Source of the DNA: Devosia sp. A8/3-2
GTDB lineage: Bacteria > Pseudomonadota > Alphaproteobacteria > Rhizobiales > Devosiaceae
Reading direction: 5' to 3'
Length of the DNA: 64,000 nucleotides
Assembly: GCA_025452255.1 (NCBI GenBank)
Contig: CP104974.1
Coordinates: 248,001-312,000 of the forward strand
Shown here one piece after another: positions 49,800 through 59,881 of the stretch. Below the pieces are notes generated by a model that was not told the origin of the DNA, ran no database searches, and saw only the letters and a list, made by a program, of their open reading frames with translations. Numbering within the stretch: the first letter of the stretch is position 1; each line of letters begins with the position of its first letter. A program made the translations under genes and the position numbers.

Positions 49800-51010
49800 T
49801 TGAAGATCGTCATTACTGGCGCGAGCGGCCATATTGGGCGACAGCTGGTGCCCCCGCTGCAGCGCCGCGGGATTGATTTGCTGCTGGTGGGCCGTGATAC
49901 CGCCAAGCTGGGCAAGATGTTTCCAGGAGCGCTCATCTCAGGATATAACGAACTAGCCAACGCTGGGCGTGGCGCTGATCTGCTGGTCCATCTTGCTGTT
50001 CTCAATAACGACAATACCGCCGCGCTCGACCAGTTCGAACAGGTCAATGTCGACTTGGCGTTCCGGGTTCTCGGCCTCACCCGAGATGCCGGTATTCGAC
50101 GGTTCCTCAACATCTCTACCATCCATGCCCCGGACGATGCCAACCAGTCCAACTATGCGGTCAGCAAGCGCAATGCCAATGCCCGGCTGCGCGCCGAGAG
50201 GAGCGGCACGCCTGAAGTGCTTACGGTCTTCCTGCCTGCTGTCGTTGGTCAAAGACTATCCGGCAAATTGGCCGTGCTGGATCGCGTTCCCGAGCGGTTA
50301 CGCGGTGCTTTGCTAATGGTACTATCGAGCCTGCGTCCGGTGGTCGGCATTGAGCATCTTGCCAATTTTCTGGTGGAGGCCGCCCGCCATGCGCCGATGC
50401 CCAGCGAGACGATCCTGTCCGATGGGCAGCAGTCCAATCCGGTTTTCCTGTTTCTCAAGCGTTTCATCGATCTGGGGTTTGCCTTTGCCGTCATCGTCCT
50501 GTTGTGGTGGTTGCTGATCCTAATCTGGATCGGGATAAAATTGCAGTCGCCGGGACCCGGAATTTTCTCCCAGTGCGCGTAGGCAAGGGCGGAAGAGAAT
50601 TTACCTGCTACAAATTCCGCACCATGAAGGTCGACACCGTGCAGGCGGCAACCCATGAAGTGCAGCAATCATCGGTGACAAAGCTGGGCGCATTCTTGCG
50701 CAAGTCCAAGATCGATGAATTGCCGCAGGTTCTCAATATTATCATGAATCAGGTCAGTCTGGTTGGTCCGCGCCCCTGCCTGCCAACGCAGACCGAGTTG
50801 ATCGAGGCGCGCCGGGCCAACGGCTCGTTGAACCTTAAACCCGGCATTTCTGGCTTGGGACAGGTGAACAAGGTCGACATGAGCGAACCACAGCGGCTTG
50901 CTGCGCTCGATTACCGCTATGGCCGCCTGCAGTCGGTCATCCTCGACATCAGGATTATCCTCGCCACAGCACTCGGTCGTGGGGGTGGAGACAACGTGGC
51001 CAAACACTGA
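49800..51010 (+). CDS. hybrid NAD-dependent epimerase / sugar-1-phosphate transferase, frameshifted
   Basis: About 403 residues. An N-terminal SDR-type epimerase (MKIVITGASGHIGRQLVPPL, YAVSKRNANARLRAE with YxxxK) is fused to a bacterial sugar transferase: a helix (FAFAVIVLLWWLLILIWIGI) then FTCYKFRTMK, LRKSKIDELPQVLNIIMNQV and SLVGPRPCLPTQTEL. LKPGISGLGQVN is the C-terminal signature. A frame change near 50575 separates helix and catalytic part. It likely starts repeat-unit assembly by loading sugar phosphate on undecaprenyl phosphate. Confidence 0.85.
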
Positions 51011-51081
51011 TAGCGCTTGGGCCGAAGGCTGTTGCAGCGCAACTCACGCCGCAACAATAGCGCGGTTGAACCGAGCTGTTT

Positions 51082-52104
51082 TTAGGCCTTGTAGTAGTCG
51101 CGATACCGGGTCACGAACCGGCCCACACCCTCGACCACATCCGTTTCGGGTTTGTAGCCCACGGTGCTTTGCAGTCTGCTGACATCGGAATAGGTGTCCG
51201 GTACGTCGCCGGGTTGCAGCGGCAGTAGTTCGACGATCGCTTTCTTGCCCAAGGCATTTTCCAACGCTTGGACATAGGCAGAGAGCTTGACCGGCTGGCT
51301 GTTGCCAATATTGAGGATACGATAGGGTGCGTTGCTGCTGGCGGGGTCAGGACTGGCGCTATTCCAGTCCGGATTGGGCGATGCGGGATTGTCGCTGGAA
51401 CGAATCACCCCTTCGGCAATGTCGTCGACATAAGTAAAGTCACGCGTGTGATGGCCGTTGTTGAACAGCTGGATCGGCTCACCCGCCAGAATACCCTTAG
51501 TGAACTTGAACAGAGCCATGTCTGGGCGCCCCCAAGCTCCATAGACGGTAAAGAACCGCAGGCCGGTCGTGGGCAGCCGGAACAGGTGACTGTAGCTGTG
51601 GGCCATCAATTCGTTGGCGCGCTTGGTCGCGGCGTAGAACTGGAGAGGGTGATCTGCGCCGTCGTCCTCGGCGAACGGCATTTTGGTATTGCCGCCATAG
51701 ACGCTGGAGGTCGACGCGTAGGTCAGATGACCCACGCCGGTGTGGCGGCAGGCCTCCAGAATATTGGTGAAGGCAATGATATTGCTTTCCACATAGGCGT
51801 AGGGATTTTCAATGCTGTAACGCACGCCTGCCCGGGCCGCCAGATTGATGACACGGTCGAAACGATGCTGGGCGAACATGGCGTTGACGGCGTTGCGGTC
51901 TGCTAAGTTGAGCCGATAAAATTGATAGCTTGCACCCTGCCGGCTAGCGAGGTCGGCTAGGATGGACAGCCGGGCTTCCTTCAGCTGCGGATCGTAATAA
52001 TCGTTGACCAAATCGACGCCGACGACCTCGTCGCCTCGCTCGATTAGGCGCTTGGCAACATGAAAGCCGATGAAGCCGGCGTTGCCGGTAACGAGGATTT
52101 TCAT
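51082..52104 (-). CDS. UDP-glucuronate 4-epimerase-like protein
   Basis: Intact 340-residue NAD-dependent epimerase. [20 protein letters not shown] carries the cofactor motif, and [14 protein letters not shown] with [15 protein letters not shown] gives the Ser-Tyr-Lys triad. [18 protein letters not shown] and [18 protein letters not shown] fit the LspL/CapI group that makes UDP-galacturonate. An insertion of Pro/Asp/Ser-rich residues (about 235-255) is larger than usual. It is on the opposite strand to its neighbours. Confidence 0.85.
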   Translation of the reverse strand: MKILVTGNAGFIGFHVAKRLIERGDEVVGVDLVNDYYDPQLKEARLSILADLASRQGASYQFYRLNLADRNAVNAMFAQHRFDRVINLAARAGVRYSIENPYAYVESNIIAFTNILEACRHTGVGHLTYASTSSVYGGNTKMPFAEDDGADHPLQFYAATKRANELMAHSYSHLFRLPTTGLRFFTVYGAWGRPDMALFKFTKGILAGEPIQLFNNGHHTRDFTYVDDIAEGVIRSSDNPASPNPDWNSASPDPASSNAPYRILNIGNSQPVKLSAYVQALENALGKKAIVELLPLQPGDVPDTYSDVSRLQSTVGYKPETDVVEGVGRFVTRYRDYYKA

Positions 52105-52339
52105 AGATACTGTCCTGAGTTTCTATTACGCGTGCTGGCAGCATTGGCTGGCCTTTTAGTGCATGCCCGGCCGATTGCCCAGCCACCAATCGCGGTCGTT
52201 CAACCATTGACTTCCCGTCTTGGTGCCGACATTGAGGTGGCGGCCTGTCTGTGGTGGAAAGGCGACTTGCAGATCACAGATGGAGAAGCTCTGTGTTCGG
52301 ATCGGCTATTTCCACTTCGGCATTTGATCGCGATACGAG

Positions 52340-53994
52340 TTGGGCTCGGTCAGTCATAATGCCAGCCTTCGCTATCTTGGCATTCTGGGACTATTCTGGG
52401 TCGATTGTGGTTGCTCCGGGAGTAGCGCTGGGGGCGACTCGACCATGATCCTGACCAGAGCGTTGGCCGGGATCGACCCCACCCTGTATCGACAGGATTA
52501 CCTGTTCAACGATGCTGGCAACTATACCTTTTACAACAATGCCAATGTCGTTTTGTTCCAGATTGCCGCGGTACTTAGTATCGATAGACCCGATACCGTG
52601 CTGCGCGTGCTCAAAGGGCTGACATCCTTTGTTTTCCTGCTTGGATGGTACCTGTTGGGGGCGCGCCTGAGCGGCAGCTGGCTTGCCGGTGTCGCAACGG
52701 CGCTGGCTTGCACGTTGACCATTCCTACAGTGGTAGGAGACTATTGGGGGCTTTATCTCGAAGCGCAACCGCGGGTGCTGTTTGGTGCCTGCCTGCCTTA
52801 TATCGTTCTTTTGGCGATTGATGCGCGGCGCCTTGCCCATTGGGTGGCGACTTTTGCCCTTTCGGGTTTAGCGTTTTGGTTGCATCCCGCGTCTGGGCCG
52901 CCGGTTGCACTGGCGACCATGGCTGCCATGGCGGTGGGGCATTGCGACCGGTTGAGGTTGCCGCGACTGGTCGGGGTGTGTCTGGTTAGCGGGCTCGTTT
53001 ATCTGGCAATTATAGCGCCCAATTTCGGCCAATATGTCAGCGGCGTTTTGCAGGCAAGCCGAGGCGGAGACCCGGTTTTGACTGCCGAAGCGATGCATCT
53101 GCGCTTCGCCGAAGAATATGTCGATGGTATCCAGGGAGCGGCGGCGAGTCTGAAGTCCATCTTTGCTGGTCCGAGGGCGGTCTTGGCGCTGCTAGGCCTT
53201 GCAGGAGCGTTGATCATTTGGCGCCGGGGAAAAGGTGATGAGCGGCGCAGCTTGCGGGTGGTCGTGACGATGCTTGTTGTGATCGTTGTGCTTGCCTGCC
53301 TTGTGCCTGCGATCGAAAATATGGCGGCGCGTGCGGCAGGGCGCCAACCGCTGCAACTCGACCTCGTTAGGGCCGTCCGTTACTTGGTGCCCTTGCTACT
53401 CGTTTTGGCGATCTGGGGCGTGTCTCGCATCGATCACCATTGGCGGCTGAAATTTCTCCCGCTGGGTATCCTGGTTTTTGGGCGGCCGCCAGTATCTGGC
53501 CGCCCCGGCTGACACAGAATGCCGCGCCATATTGGGGTGCGCGATGCTGGGTGAAGTTGGAACCGCAGTGCAAGGCTCCCACAAAGGATCCTACCGGCGA
53601 AATGATCGCTTTCATTGCTTCTCAGACACCACGGGAAGCCCTTTTCTTCTCCAGCTGGCTCGGCCCTTCTATCCGGGCGTTGGCCCACAGGCCCACGGCG
53701 TTCGACTGGAAAGATACCGGCTGGTTGGCCTATTCCAATCATGCCAAACTCGATGAAAGCCTTCCTGCAATGCGCCGCTACTTGGCCATTGCTCGGGATG
53801 GATCTCTGGCTGATCCAGCCCTGCAATGGGTGATGCTGGGCCATGAGGTAGGAGCAGATTACGTCGTGGTGCGCGAAGCGGTAAACCCGGTGACCCTTAC
53901 AGGCAGGGGACGGATTGTATTTCAAACCACGGCGGGCAGTGTCATCGAATTGACCGCAGATCGCCCGGCACTTCAAGAGGAAAGCAGCGGCGCC
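52340..53994 (+). CDS. polytopic membrane protein of the polysaccharide cluster, frameshifted
   Basis: About 550 residues with ten or so helices (VLKGLTSFVFLLGWYLLGA, LPYIVLLAIDARRLAHWVA, LLGLAGALIIWRRGKG). The segment LAGIDPTLYRQDYLFND near the N-terminus resembles the LDPxLYxxD motif of a bacterial membrane family of unknown function often found beside glycosyltransferases. A frame change lies near 53485. TTG 52340 and ATG 52445 are candidate starts. The frame runs without a stop into the methyltransferase, so the true end is not certain. Confidence 0.55.
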
Positions 53995-54741
53995 ATGACC
54001 AATGCGCAGAAGGCCCACTACGAAGCCATCCACAATAGCTACGAGCAACACTATTACGACCAGACCTCGCTCGACTATCGGCGCCGCTTCGTCATTGAGC
54101 CGTTCGTGCAGGGTATCGACCTGTCTAATGCCCGCATTGCCGACATCGCCTGCGGCAGCGGTTGGAACACCACGATTTTGCGTGAGCGGTTTCCGCAGGC
54201 CCAGTTCCACGGCTACGACATTTCGGAGCGGGCCTGCGAGGACTATCGGCGCAACACGGGCTTCGCGGCAACATGCTGCGACTTAGGGGACCTGACGTTT
54301 GCCGAGGAGCCTTATGATGCTGCCATTGTCGTGGGTGGTCTGCACCACATGGTCAATGACCTGTCCGGGGCTACGGCAACGATTGCTACCATGCTCGGTT
54401 CGGGTGGCTATCTGCTGGCCTATGAGCCGAACCGGCACTTTTTTCTCAATGGATTGCGGGAGATCTGGTATCGCCGTGACCACTATTTCGAGGAGGAGAG
54501 CGAGCGGGCGCTTGGGCTGGAGGAGTTGACTGCCCATTTCGCGGGTAAGCTGGAACCCATCGACCAGCGCTATCTGGGTGGGCCGGCTTATATCCTGATC
54601 CTCAACAGTCTCGTGTTGCGCCTCCCATTGGCGGCAAAGAAGCCGCTTGCCGGTATCCTCACAGCCGCTGAATTGGCCTATAATCGTTTGCCGGGCCGGG
54701 CTACATTTCCTGCCTTTGTCTCCCGCTGGAAGAAGCTCTGA
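53995..54741 (+). CDS. class I SAM-dependent methyltransferase
   Basis: 248 residues from the ATG at 53995. IADIACGSGWNTTILRERFP is motif I; FHGYDISERACEDYRRNTGF, DAAIVVGGLHHMVNDL and MLGSGGYLLAYEPN complete the Rossmann methyltransferase core. It reads in frame with the upstream membrane protein and could be a fusion, but the start has AGAGGAAA upstream and a normal N-terminal cap. It ends one base into the next start. It likely methylates a sugar or lipid-linked intermediate. Confidence 0.75.
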   Translation: MTNAQKAHYEAIHNSYEQHYYDQTSLDYRRRFVIEPFVQGIDLSNARIADIACGSGWNTTILRERFPQAQFHGYDISERACEDYRRNTGFAATCCDLGDLTFAEEPYDAAIVVGGLHHMVNDLSGATATIATMLGSGGYLLAYEPNRHFFLNGLREIWYRRDHYFEEESERALGLEELTAHFAGKLEPIDQRYLGGPAYILILNSLVLRLPLAAKKPLAGILTAAELAYNRLPGRATFPAFVSRWKKL

Positions 54742-55088
54742 TGGGCTGGATTTTGTTAGTTGTTATCTCGATGACCGCAGCACTGGCGCAGATCGTGATG
54801 AAGTATGCTGCCGATGCCTCCAGCAATGTGGGTATTTTCAATCCTAAAGTATTAGCAATCATCTTCACCAGTTTCCTGATCTCTTGCGCTGGTCAGCTGT
54901 TGTGGTTCTACGCGCTGCGTTTTGCTTCGCTCGGCACCAGCTATCTGTTTCTGTCTCTGGTCTTCGTTTTGGTGCCGCTGGCCGGCTGGTGGCTGTTTTC
55001 AGAAACTTTGCAGCCACTGCATTTCCTCAGCATGGCCCTGATTTTGTCTGGGGTTGCCGTGCTTGGACTGGTGGGGCGTGGCGGATGA
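54741..55088 (+). CDS. EamA/SMR-like small transporter (ArnE-like)
   Basis: Intact 115-residue protein with four helices: ILLVVISMTAALAQIVMKYA, VLAIIFTSFLISCAGQLLWF, TSYLFLSLVFVLVPLAGWWL and FLSMALILSGVAVLGLVG. The size and pattern fit half-size EamA carriers such as flippases of undecaprenyl-linked sugars. It starts within the stop of the methyltransferase (TGATG). Confidence 0.75.
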   Translation: MGWILLVVISMTAALAQIVMKYAADASSNVGIFNPKVLAIIFTSFLISCAGQLLWFYALRFASLGTSYLFLSLVFVLVPLAGWWLFSETLQPLHFLSMALILSGVAVLGLVGRGG

Positions 55089-55170
55089 TCTCGTGCGTGT
55101 AAATCGGCCTGATGCCGTGGCTGCAGACTGCTGCAGTCCTGCCGCGAGCCAATCGGACAGAGCGTCGGCA

Positions 55171-56742
55171 ATGGCCCCCTATGTGGTCATCGCACTAATT
55201 TTACTATCGATCTTCTGCTTCCACCTGCTCGTTGGTGTAATCGGCGTGTTGCGCGGCCCGGGCACACTCCGGCTCCTCGTTTTGGCTTTAGTGTGCTTGG
55301 CAGGGCTCTTTTGCGGGCGTCGCGACCTGCCCCTCGCCTTTCTGGCCGTCGCCTTCATGATCAACTTTGATTGCATCATCTATCTGGCGGGCTCATGGCA
55401 GACTTATACGCTTGGCCTCGACAATGGGCTGCTCGACAGCGTCTGGCTTCCGGTGATGGCAGGCCTGTTGGCCTTCTTCCGGCCGGCGCTGCTGCTCGTG
55501 CCCGGCATTGCCATACAGTGGTCAAAGGTTGCACTCGCTGGGAAAATCGGCGGCGGTATATCGGGCAATTCGGACTACATCATCGTCCCAGACCTAGCCG
55601 TGCTGATCGCGGTTTTCTCGGCGATCTATTCTAGTTTCCAGCTGTTACGTTTGGTCATTCCCCACAGATGGCCGGTGAATATGGCGGGCGACCGGCCAGC
55701 GTTGCATAGCTATTTCATAGGCTGCGTCGTGGCTATGGCAGGCATTCACCTGTCTAACTACTTCTATTCGGGCTGGGAAAAGCTGTTTCTGCTCAATGCC
55801 GCGCCTTGGACCCGGGTGCTGGAAAATCCTACCTATCTGCTGGCAGTCCATACGCAAGATTTCGGCTTCCTTACGACCCCCACCGTGCTGGGCTTGTCCG
55901 ACGATTTCTATGCGCTGTTGATGATCGTTAATGTTCCCCTAAACGTGGCGGTGCTGGTTGCGCAACTGATGGCAGTCGGGGTGCTGTTATCCCCACGCGC
56001 CTCGACCCTGCTGACGATCTTCTACGATCTGATGCATCTCGCGATTTTTGCGCTGACGGCCATCTTCTTCTGGAAATGGGTCGTGCTCAACGCTGGCTTC
56101 GTGCTCGCGTTTGACACCATTCGGCGGCATAGCCCGGTGGTGCCGAAACCCGTGCTGCTAACCGGTTGCGTACTGGTCATCGCAGCGCCGTTGCTCTCGT
56201 TCAGCATCACTCGGCTTGCATGGTTCGATACACCCGGGGTCAACGATGTACACATAGAGGCAATCACTCAGGCAGGTGAAACAGTCCGGGTTCCGTCCAA
56301 TTTCTTCCTCAACGATTCCATCGGGGTCGCCCAGCAACGCTTCGCGGGCGCCTTCCACGGCTATTTGCCGACGGCGACTCGGGGAACCACGGGTAATGCA
56401 GAAGTCCTCCATCGACTACAGCAGGACTGCGTCGCTGCCGCATCTGCGTGGGACCTGCCGGCTGGTGCGCATGACCGTATCGAACGCCTGCTGGTTTCGC
56501 ATCACGCCGCCGCGATCGCATTGTCAGCCGATGGCAGTGGGCGGTTTGCCTATGATCTCTATCCGCATCACATCTGGTCATCGCCATGGGGCTTTGGACC
56601 ATTTGCCGCGCTTGATTTGAGGACTGTGAGCTCATATGTCCCGGTGGTAGAAGGTCGTTGCGTCACAGTGGAACCGGATGGGCGCGTCGTGCGGACGCCG
56701 GTAGGAATTTCACGCCATGAGTTCCCAGTCTCAGCTCGCTGA
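55171..56742 (+). CDS. HTTM-like polytopic membrane protein
   Basis: 523 residues and intact, with ten or more helices (YVVIALILLSIFCFHLLVGV, LLVLALVCLAGLFCGRRDLP, LYHxx-type loops, IFFWKWVVLNAGFVLAFDTI). The size, the periplasmic C-terminal domain and the immediately downstream DCC-type gene point to the HTTM (vitamin K carboxylase-like) membrane family; the assignment rests partly on this pairing. In-frame starts upstream (55054, 55094) exist. The enzymatic role is unknown. Confidence 0.5.
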   Translation: MAPYVVIALILLSIFCFHLLVGVIGVLRGPGTLRLLVLALVCLAGLFCGRRDLPLAFLAVAFMINFDCIIYLAGSWQTYTLGLDNGLLDSVWLPVMAGLLAFFRPALLLVPGIAIQWSKVALAGKIGGGISGNSDYIIVPDLAVLIAVFSAIYSSFQLLRLVIPHRWPVNMAGDRPALHSYFIGCVVAMAGIHLSNYFYSGWEKLFLLNAAPWTRVLENPTYLLAVHTQDFGFLTTPTVLGLSDDFYALLMIVNVPLNVAVLVAQLMAVGVLLSPRASTLLTIFYDLMHLAIFALTAIFFWKWVVLNAGFVLAFDTIRRHSPVVPKPVLLTGCVLVIAAPLLSFSITRLAWFDTPGVNDVHIEAITQAGETVRVPSNFFLNDSIGVAQQRFAGAFHGYLPTATRGTTGNAEVLHRLQQDCVAAASAWDLPAGAHDRIERLLVSHHAAAIALSADGSGRFAYDLYPHHIWSSPWGFGPFAALDLRTVSSYVPVVEGRCVTVEPDGRVVRTPVGISRHEFPVSAR

Positions 56743-57142
56743 GCGCCCTGAATGGGCCGACAAGACCGCAGTGGTCTATGACGGGCAATGTCCGTTCTGT
56801 TCGCGCTTCGTCACTTACCAGCGCTTGCGAGAGTCGATCGGACCGTTGCTGCTGATCGATGCACGGCAGCGTCCAGATCTGGTTCGGGAGTTTGAGGCTG
56901 TGGACATGCCGCTGGACCAAGGCATGGCATTGATCATGGGCGGCCGGGTCTATTACGGCGCCGATTGCATCAATCGGTTGGCGTTGCTGAGCAGCCGCAG
57001 CGGCCTGTTCAACAAACTCAATGCCGTCATTTTTCACTCGCCGACGGTGTCGTGGCTACTCTATCCGGTGCTGCGGGCGGGGCGTAATCTGACCTTGCGC
57101 CTGCTTGGCCACAGAAAACTGACCGACGAACTCGACCGCTGA
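56717..57142 (+). CDS. DCC-type (DUF393) thiol-disulfide oxidoreductase-like protein
   Basis: Intact 141-residue protein. VVYDGQCPFCSRFVTYQRL contains the DGxCPxC signature of the DCC family, and GGRVYYGADCINRLALLSS is the second conserved block. It overlaps the HTTM-like gene by 26 bases. HTTM and DCC proteins are frequent neighbours, suggesting a membrane redox or carboxylation-like partnership. Confidence 0.85.
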   Translation: MSSQSQLAERPEWADKTAVVYDGQCPFCSRFVTYQRLRESIGPLLLIDARQRPDLVREFEAVDMPLDQGMALIMGGRVYYGADCINRLALLSSRSGLFNKLNAVIFHSPTVSWLLYPVLRAGRNLTLRLLGHRKLTDELDR

Positions 57143-57161
57143 GCCCTTGCTGGGAGGGATA

Positions 57162-57968
57162 TCAATCCAGCGTCCCGGTGCCCGGGACCGTCCAGCTGTA
57201 GCCGTGACGGTGGTAGAGTTGCACATCGGTGAAACCGGCATCCTCGAGCAATTGGCGGGCCTCGCCCCGCGATAATATTTGGCCCGAGTCGGGTTGAGCT
57301 GGTCGACGATCACCAGACGTGCGTCCCGACCCGACAACGGTGCCAAGACCTCGCGCATGTAGCTGCGCATGGGCAGAGGCAGCCAGCGGCAGAGCTCGAC
57401 ATAGAGCGCCAGCGGAATATACATCAGCCAGGACAGAGTCCCATTGGCCGCCACTGGCAGTCGCTGGGTTATAGCCCGCAGCGGCTCCATAATGCTTAGG
57501 TAAGCTGTATTGCCTTCCCGGCCGTACAACCAGATCAGTACCTGACCGCTCGGCTTGAGCGCCTCGCGCATGCGCCTGACGGTCGGAGCAGGATCGGGAA
57601 TATGGTGGAGAACCCCGATGGAGAAGATATAGTCCAGATCGTTGCCCACGAAGTCGTCGCCGCGCTTGCTGCACAGTGACCCGGTCCCCAACGACGGCGG
57701 TATTGTCGCGCAGTACAGTACTGGCGCGGGAGGGCTCCACGGCCAGAACATGGGCTACTCCGCAGCGCAGCAGCATGTTGGTGATCCGACCAGTTCCTGC
57801 TCCGATCTCGGCACAGCGAGCCCCGTCCAGAGATTCCACGGCGAGCAGGGGGCCGACAATGTCATGAAACATGTCCTGGCTAGCGTAGAACCCGCCATTT
57901 TCGGTATAGCGGGTCCATTGGTCACCGAAATCCTCGATGGTCTTGTCAGTCTGGGTTTTCTCGGACAT
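57162..57968 (-). CDS. class I SAM-dependent methyltransferase, frameshifted
   Basis: About 269 residues, starting MSEKTQTDKTIEDFGDQWTR. CAEIGAGTGRITNMLLRCGV is motif I. After a frame change near 57668 the sequence continues DYIFSIGVLHHIPDPAPTVR and REALKPSGQVLIWLYGREGN. Another near 57272 gives the ending RQLLEDAGFTDVQLYHRHGY. FGDQWTRY resembles methyltransferases that act near asparagine-synthase-like genes in surface polysaccharide loci. It follows asnB on the same strand. Confidence 0.8.
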   Translation of the reverse strand: MSEKTQTDKTIEDFGDQWTRYTENGGFYASQDMFHDIVGPLLAVESLDGARCAEIGAGTGRITNMLLRCGVAHVLAVEPSRASTVLRDNTAVVGDRVTVQQARRRLRGQRSGLYLLHRGSPPYSRSCSDRQAHARGAQAERSGTDLVVRPGRQYSLPKHYGAAAGYNPATASGGQWDSVLADVYSAGALCRALPLAASAHAQLHARGLGTVVGSGRTSGDRRPAQPDSGQILSRGEARQLLEDAGFTDVQLYHRHGYSWTVPGTGTLD

Positions 57969-57973
57969 GGACT

Positions 57974-59881
57974 TCACCTGCCCAGATGCATGCGCCACTG
58001 GGCGAAGGTCATGAGGGTCCATAAAAGGTACGCATGATTTGCTGTTCCGGCCAGATGTTGCCGCGCAAGCAGACGTACGTGGTCGACCCGCAGATGCGGC
58101 TCCACATAGTCACCGTCAATCAGCAATTGTGTCAGCACTCCACGATACGTGGAGCGAAGTTCGGCGGCGAGTGGCACATTGAAGCCAGTTTTCTTACGCT
58201 GGGTGATCGTGGCAGGCAGTCCATACTTGGCTAGCATGCGGCGCAACAGTGGCTTGGTCTGGCCCCGGTGCGGCAGTCGGGTCTGCGCCGCAACCTCGGC
58301 CACGCGCGTCACAAATTCGAGGTCAAGAAAGGGCACGCGAGCCTCAAGGCCATGGGCCATGCTCATGCGGTCGACCTTCATCAGCATATCGCCCGGAAGA
58401 TAGTAGCCGATATCAGACGCTCGGCCCCGGGCAGCAGGGCCACCGGCTGGGTCGCCGATACGTGCGGCATCGATCGCCGCACGGTAGCCGCGGAGTGCTT
58501 CAGAATTCGTCGAACCTGTCAGTCTTTCCAGATCCCGGGGCATGGCATAGCGCCGCCATTCGGCATGGGCGAGGTGCCCCTGTGATAAGCCCCGGATGAA
58601 GCGTCCGGCAAATTCCAGAGTGGGATACCGGCTGACCGCAGATCCGGTTCGACCCAGCAGCCACCTACTTATCGGTTGCGACAACTGCGCGGGGATAGCC
58701 CTGCCAAAGCGGCCGGCAAGTCGTGTTGCTTGATAGGTAGCGTAGCCGCCGAATAACTCATCGGCTCCGTCCCCCGACAACACGACTGTGGCATGGCGCT
58801 TGGTTGCGGCGGACAGTTTCTTGACTGCCAGCGCCGAACTATCCGCCAGTTCGCCATCCATATGCCAGACAAGATCAGAAAAAACCGTGCCCGCTGCTTC
58901 GGAGCTGTCCTCGAGATGGATGACTTCCATCGGTGTCCCGAGTTGCTCGCAGATTGCGCTTGCTTCATTTGATTCGTTGAAATCAGCATGGCTGTTGCCG
59001 ACGGTTAGTGCACGGGGCCGAGGCGATCCGCTCGCCGCATTGATGAGTGCGGAATCAACGCCTCCCGATTGCCATAGCGCCAAGGGTACGTCCGAGGCTC
59101 GTTGCCGCGTAACCGCCGCTTCAAAATGCGGCAGCAGCCACTCTGCCGCATCGTCAAGATTAATTCTTGCATCGCGCTTCGTGTTGGCAAGGGGGGACAC
59201 ACGGAACAGCTCAGCCAGCTTCCCGGTGGCGTCGACGCGCAGTATCTGCCCGAGTGCGACACTCGTCACGTCGACCATAAGGGAGCGTTCGGGCCCGACA
59301 TAGCCCTGCGCCAGAAAACTGGCTAGGGCGCCGGGATCGACGGAGCGTGTAAATGCGGGTAGCGCAAGAAAGGCCTTGACCTCGGAGGCGAAGGCCATGC
59401 TGCGGCGATCAGCGGATCGCCAGAGATAGAGCGGCTTGACCCCGAATGCGTCCCGGGCCAGCAGGAGCTCTCCCCGCGTCAAGTCGTAGGCGGCAAAGGC
59501 GAAGATGCCATTGAAGTCCCGGATAGCCTCGGCACCTTGGTGGGCTATCGCCTCTAGCAATACTTCGGTGTCGCAGGCCGTGCGCATGCTAACGCCGTAG
59601 GTAGCGTAAAGCCGTTCGGCTAAAGCGTGCTCATTGTAGAGCTCGCCGTTATAGGTGACGATCCATTTCTCACCGTGGCTGAACATCGGCTGTTGACCCG
59701 CGACTGAGAGGTCGTGGATCGATAGCCTGCGATGGGCAAGGCCGATTGCTTGCGAGGCATGCATGTGCCGCCAGACGCCGTGCTGATCGGGACCGCGATG
59801 GCGCAGCGCGTTCGACATCAACTCCAGTTCCTGCCCGACAGGACGGCCGTCGAAGTTGATCAGGCCGGCAACACCGCACAT
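57974..59881 (-). CDS. asnB: asparagine synthase (glutamine-hydrolysing) family amidotransferase
   Basis: Intact 635-residue protein, notable among broken neighbours. Cys2 is the glutaminase nucleophile (MCGVAGLINFDG); RHRGPDQHGVW and YNGELYNE follow. The synthetase domain has the PP-loop SGGVDSALI and LSGDGADELFGGYATYQATR. In polysaccharide clusters such proteins often amidate uronic acids instead of making free asparagine, which fits the UDP-galacturonate-type epimerase here (inference). It overlaps the upstream methyltransferase by one base. Confidence 0.9.
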   Translation of the reverse strand: MCGVAGLINFDGRPVGQELELMSNALRHRGPDQHGVWRHMHASQAIGLAHRRLSIHDLSVAGQQPMFSHGEKWIVTYNGELYNEHALAERLYATYGVSMRTACDTEVLLEAIAHQGAEAIRDFNGIFAFAAYDLTRGELLLARDAFGVKPLYLWRSADRRSMAFASEVKAFLALPAFTRSVDPGALASFLAQGYVGPERSLMVDVTSVALGQILRVDATGKLAELFRVSPLANTKRDARINLDDAAEWLLPHFEAAVTRQRASDVPLALWQSGGVDSALINAASGSPRPRALTVGNSHADFNESNEASAICEQLGTPMEVIHLEDSSEAAGTVFSDLVWHMDGELADSSALAVKKLSAATKRHATVVLSGDGADELFGGYATYQATRLAGRFGRAIPAQLSQPISRWLLGRTGSAVSRYPTLEFAGRFIRGLSQGHLAHAEWRRYAMPRDLERLTGSTNSEALRGYRAAIDAARIGDPAGGPAARGRASDIGYYLPGDMLMKVDRMSMAHGLEARVPFLDLEFVTRVAEVAAQTRLPHRGQTKPLLRRMLAKYGLPATITQRKKTGFNVPLAAELRSTYRGVLTQLLIDGDYVEPHLRVDHVRLLARQHLAGTANHAYLLWTLMTFAQWRMHLGR

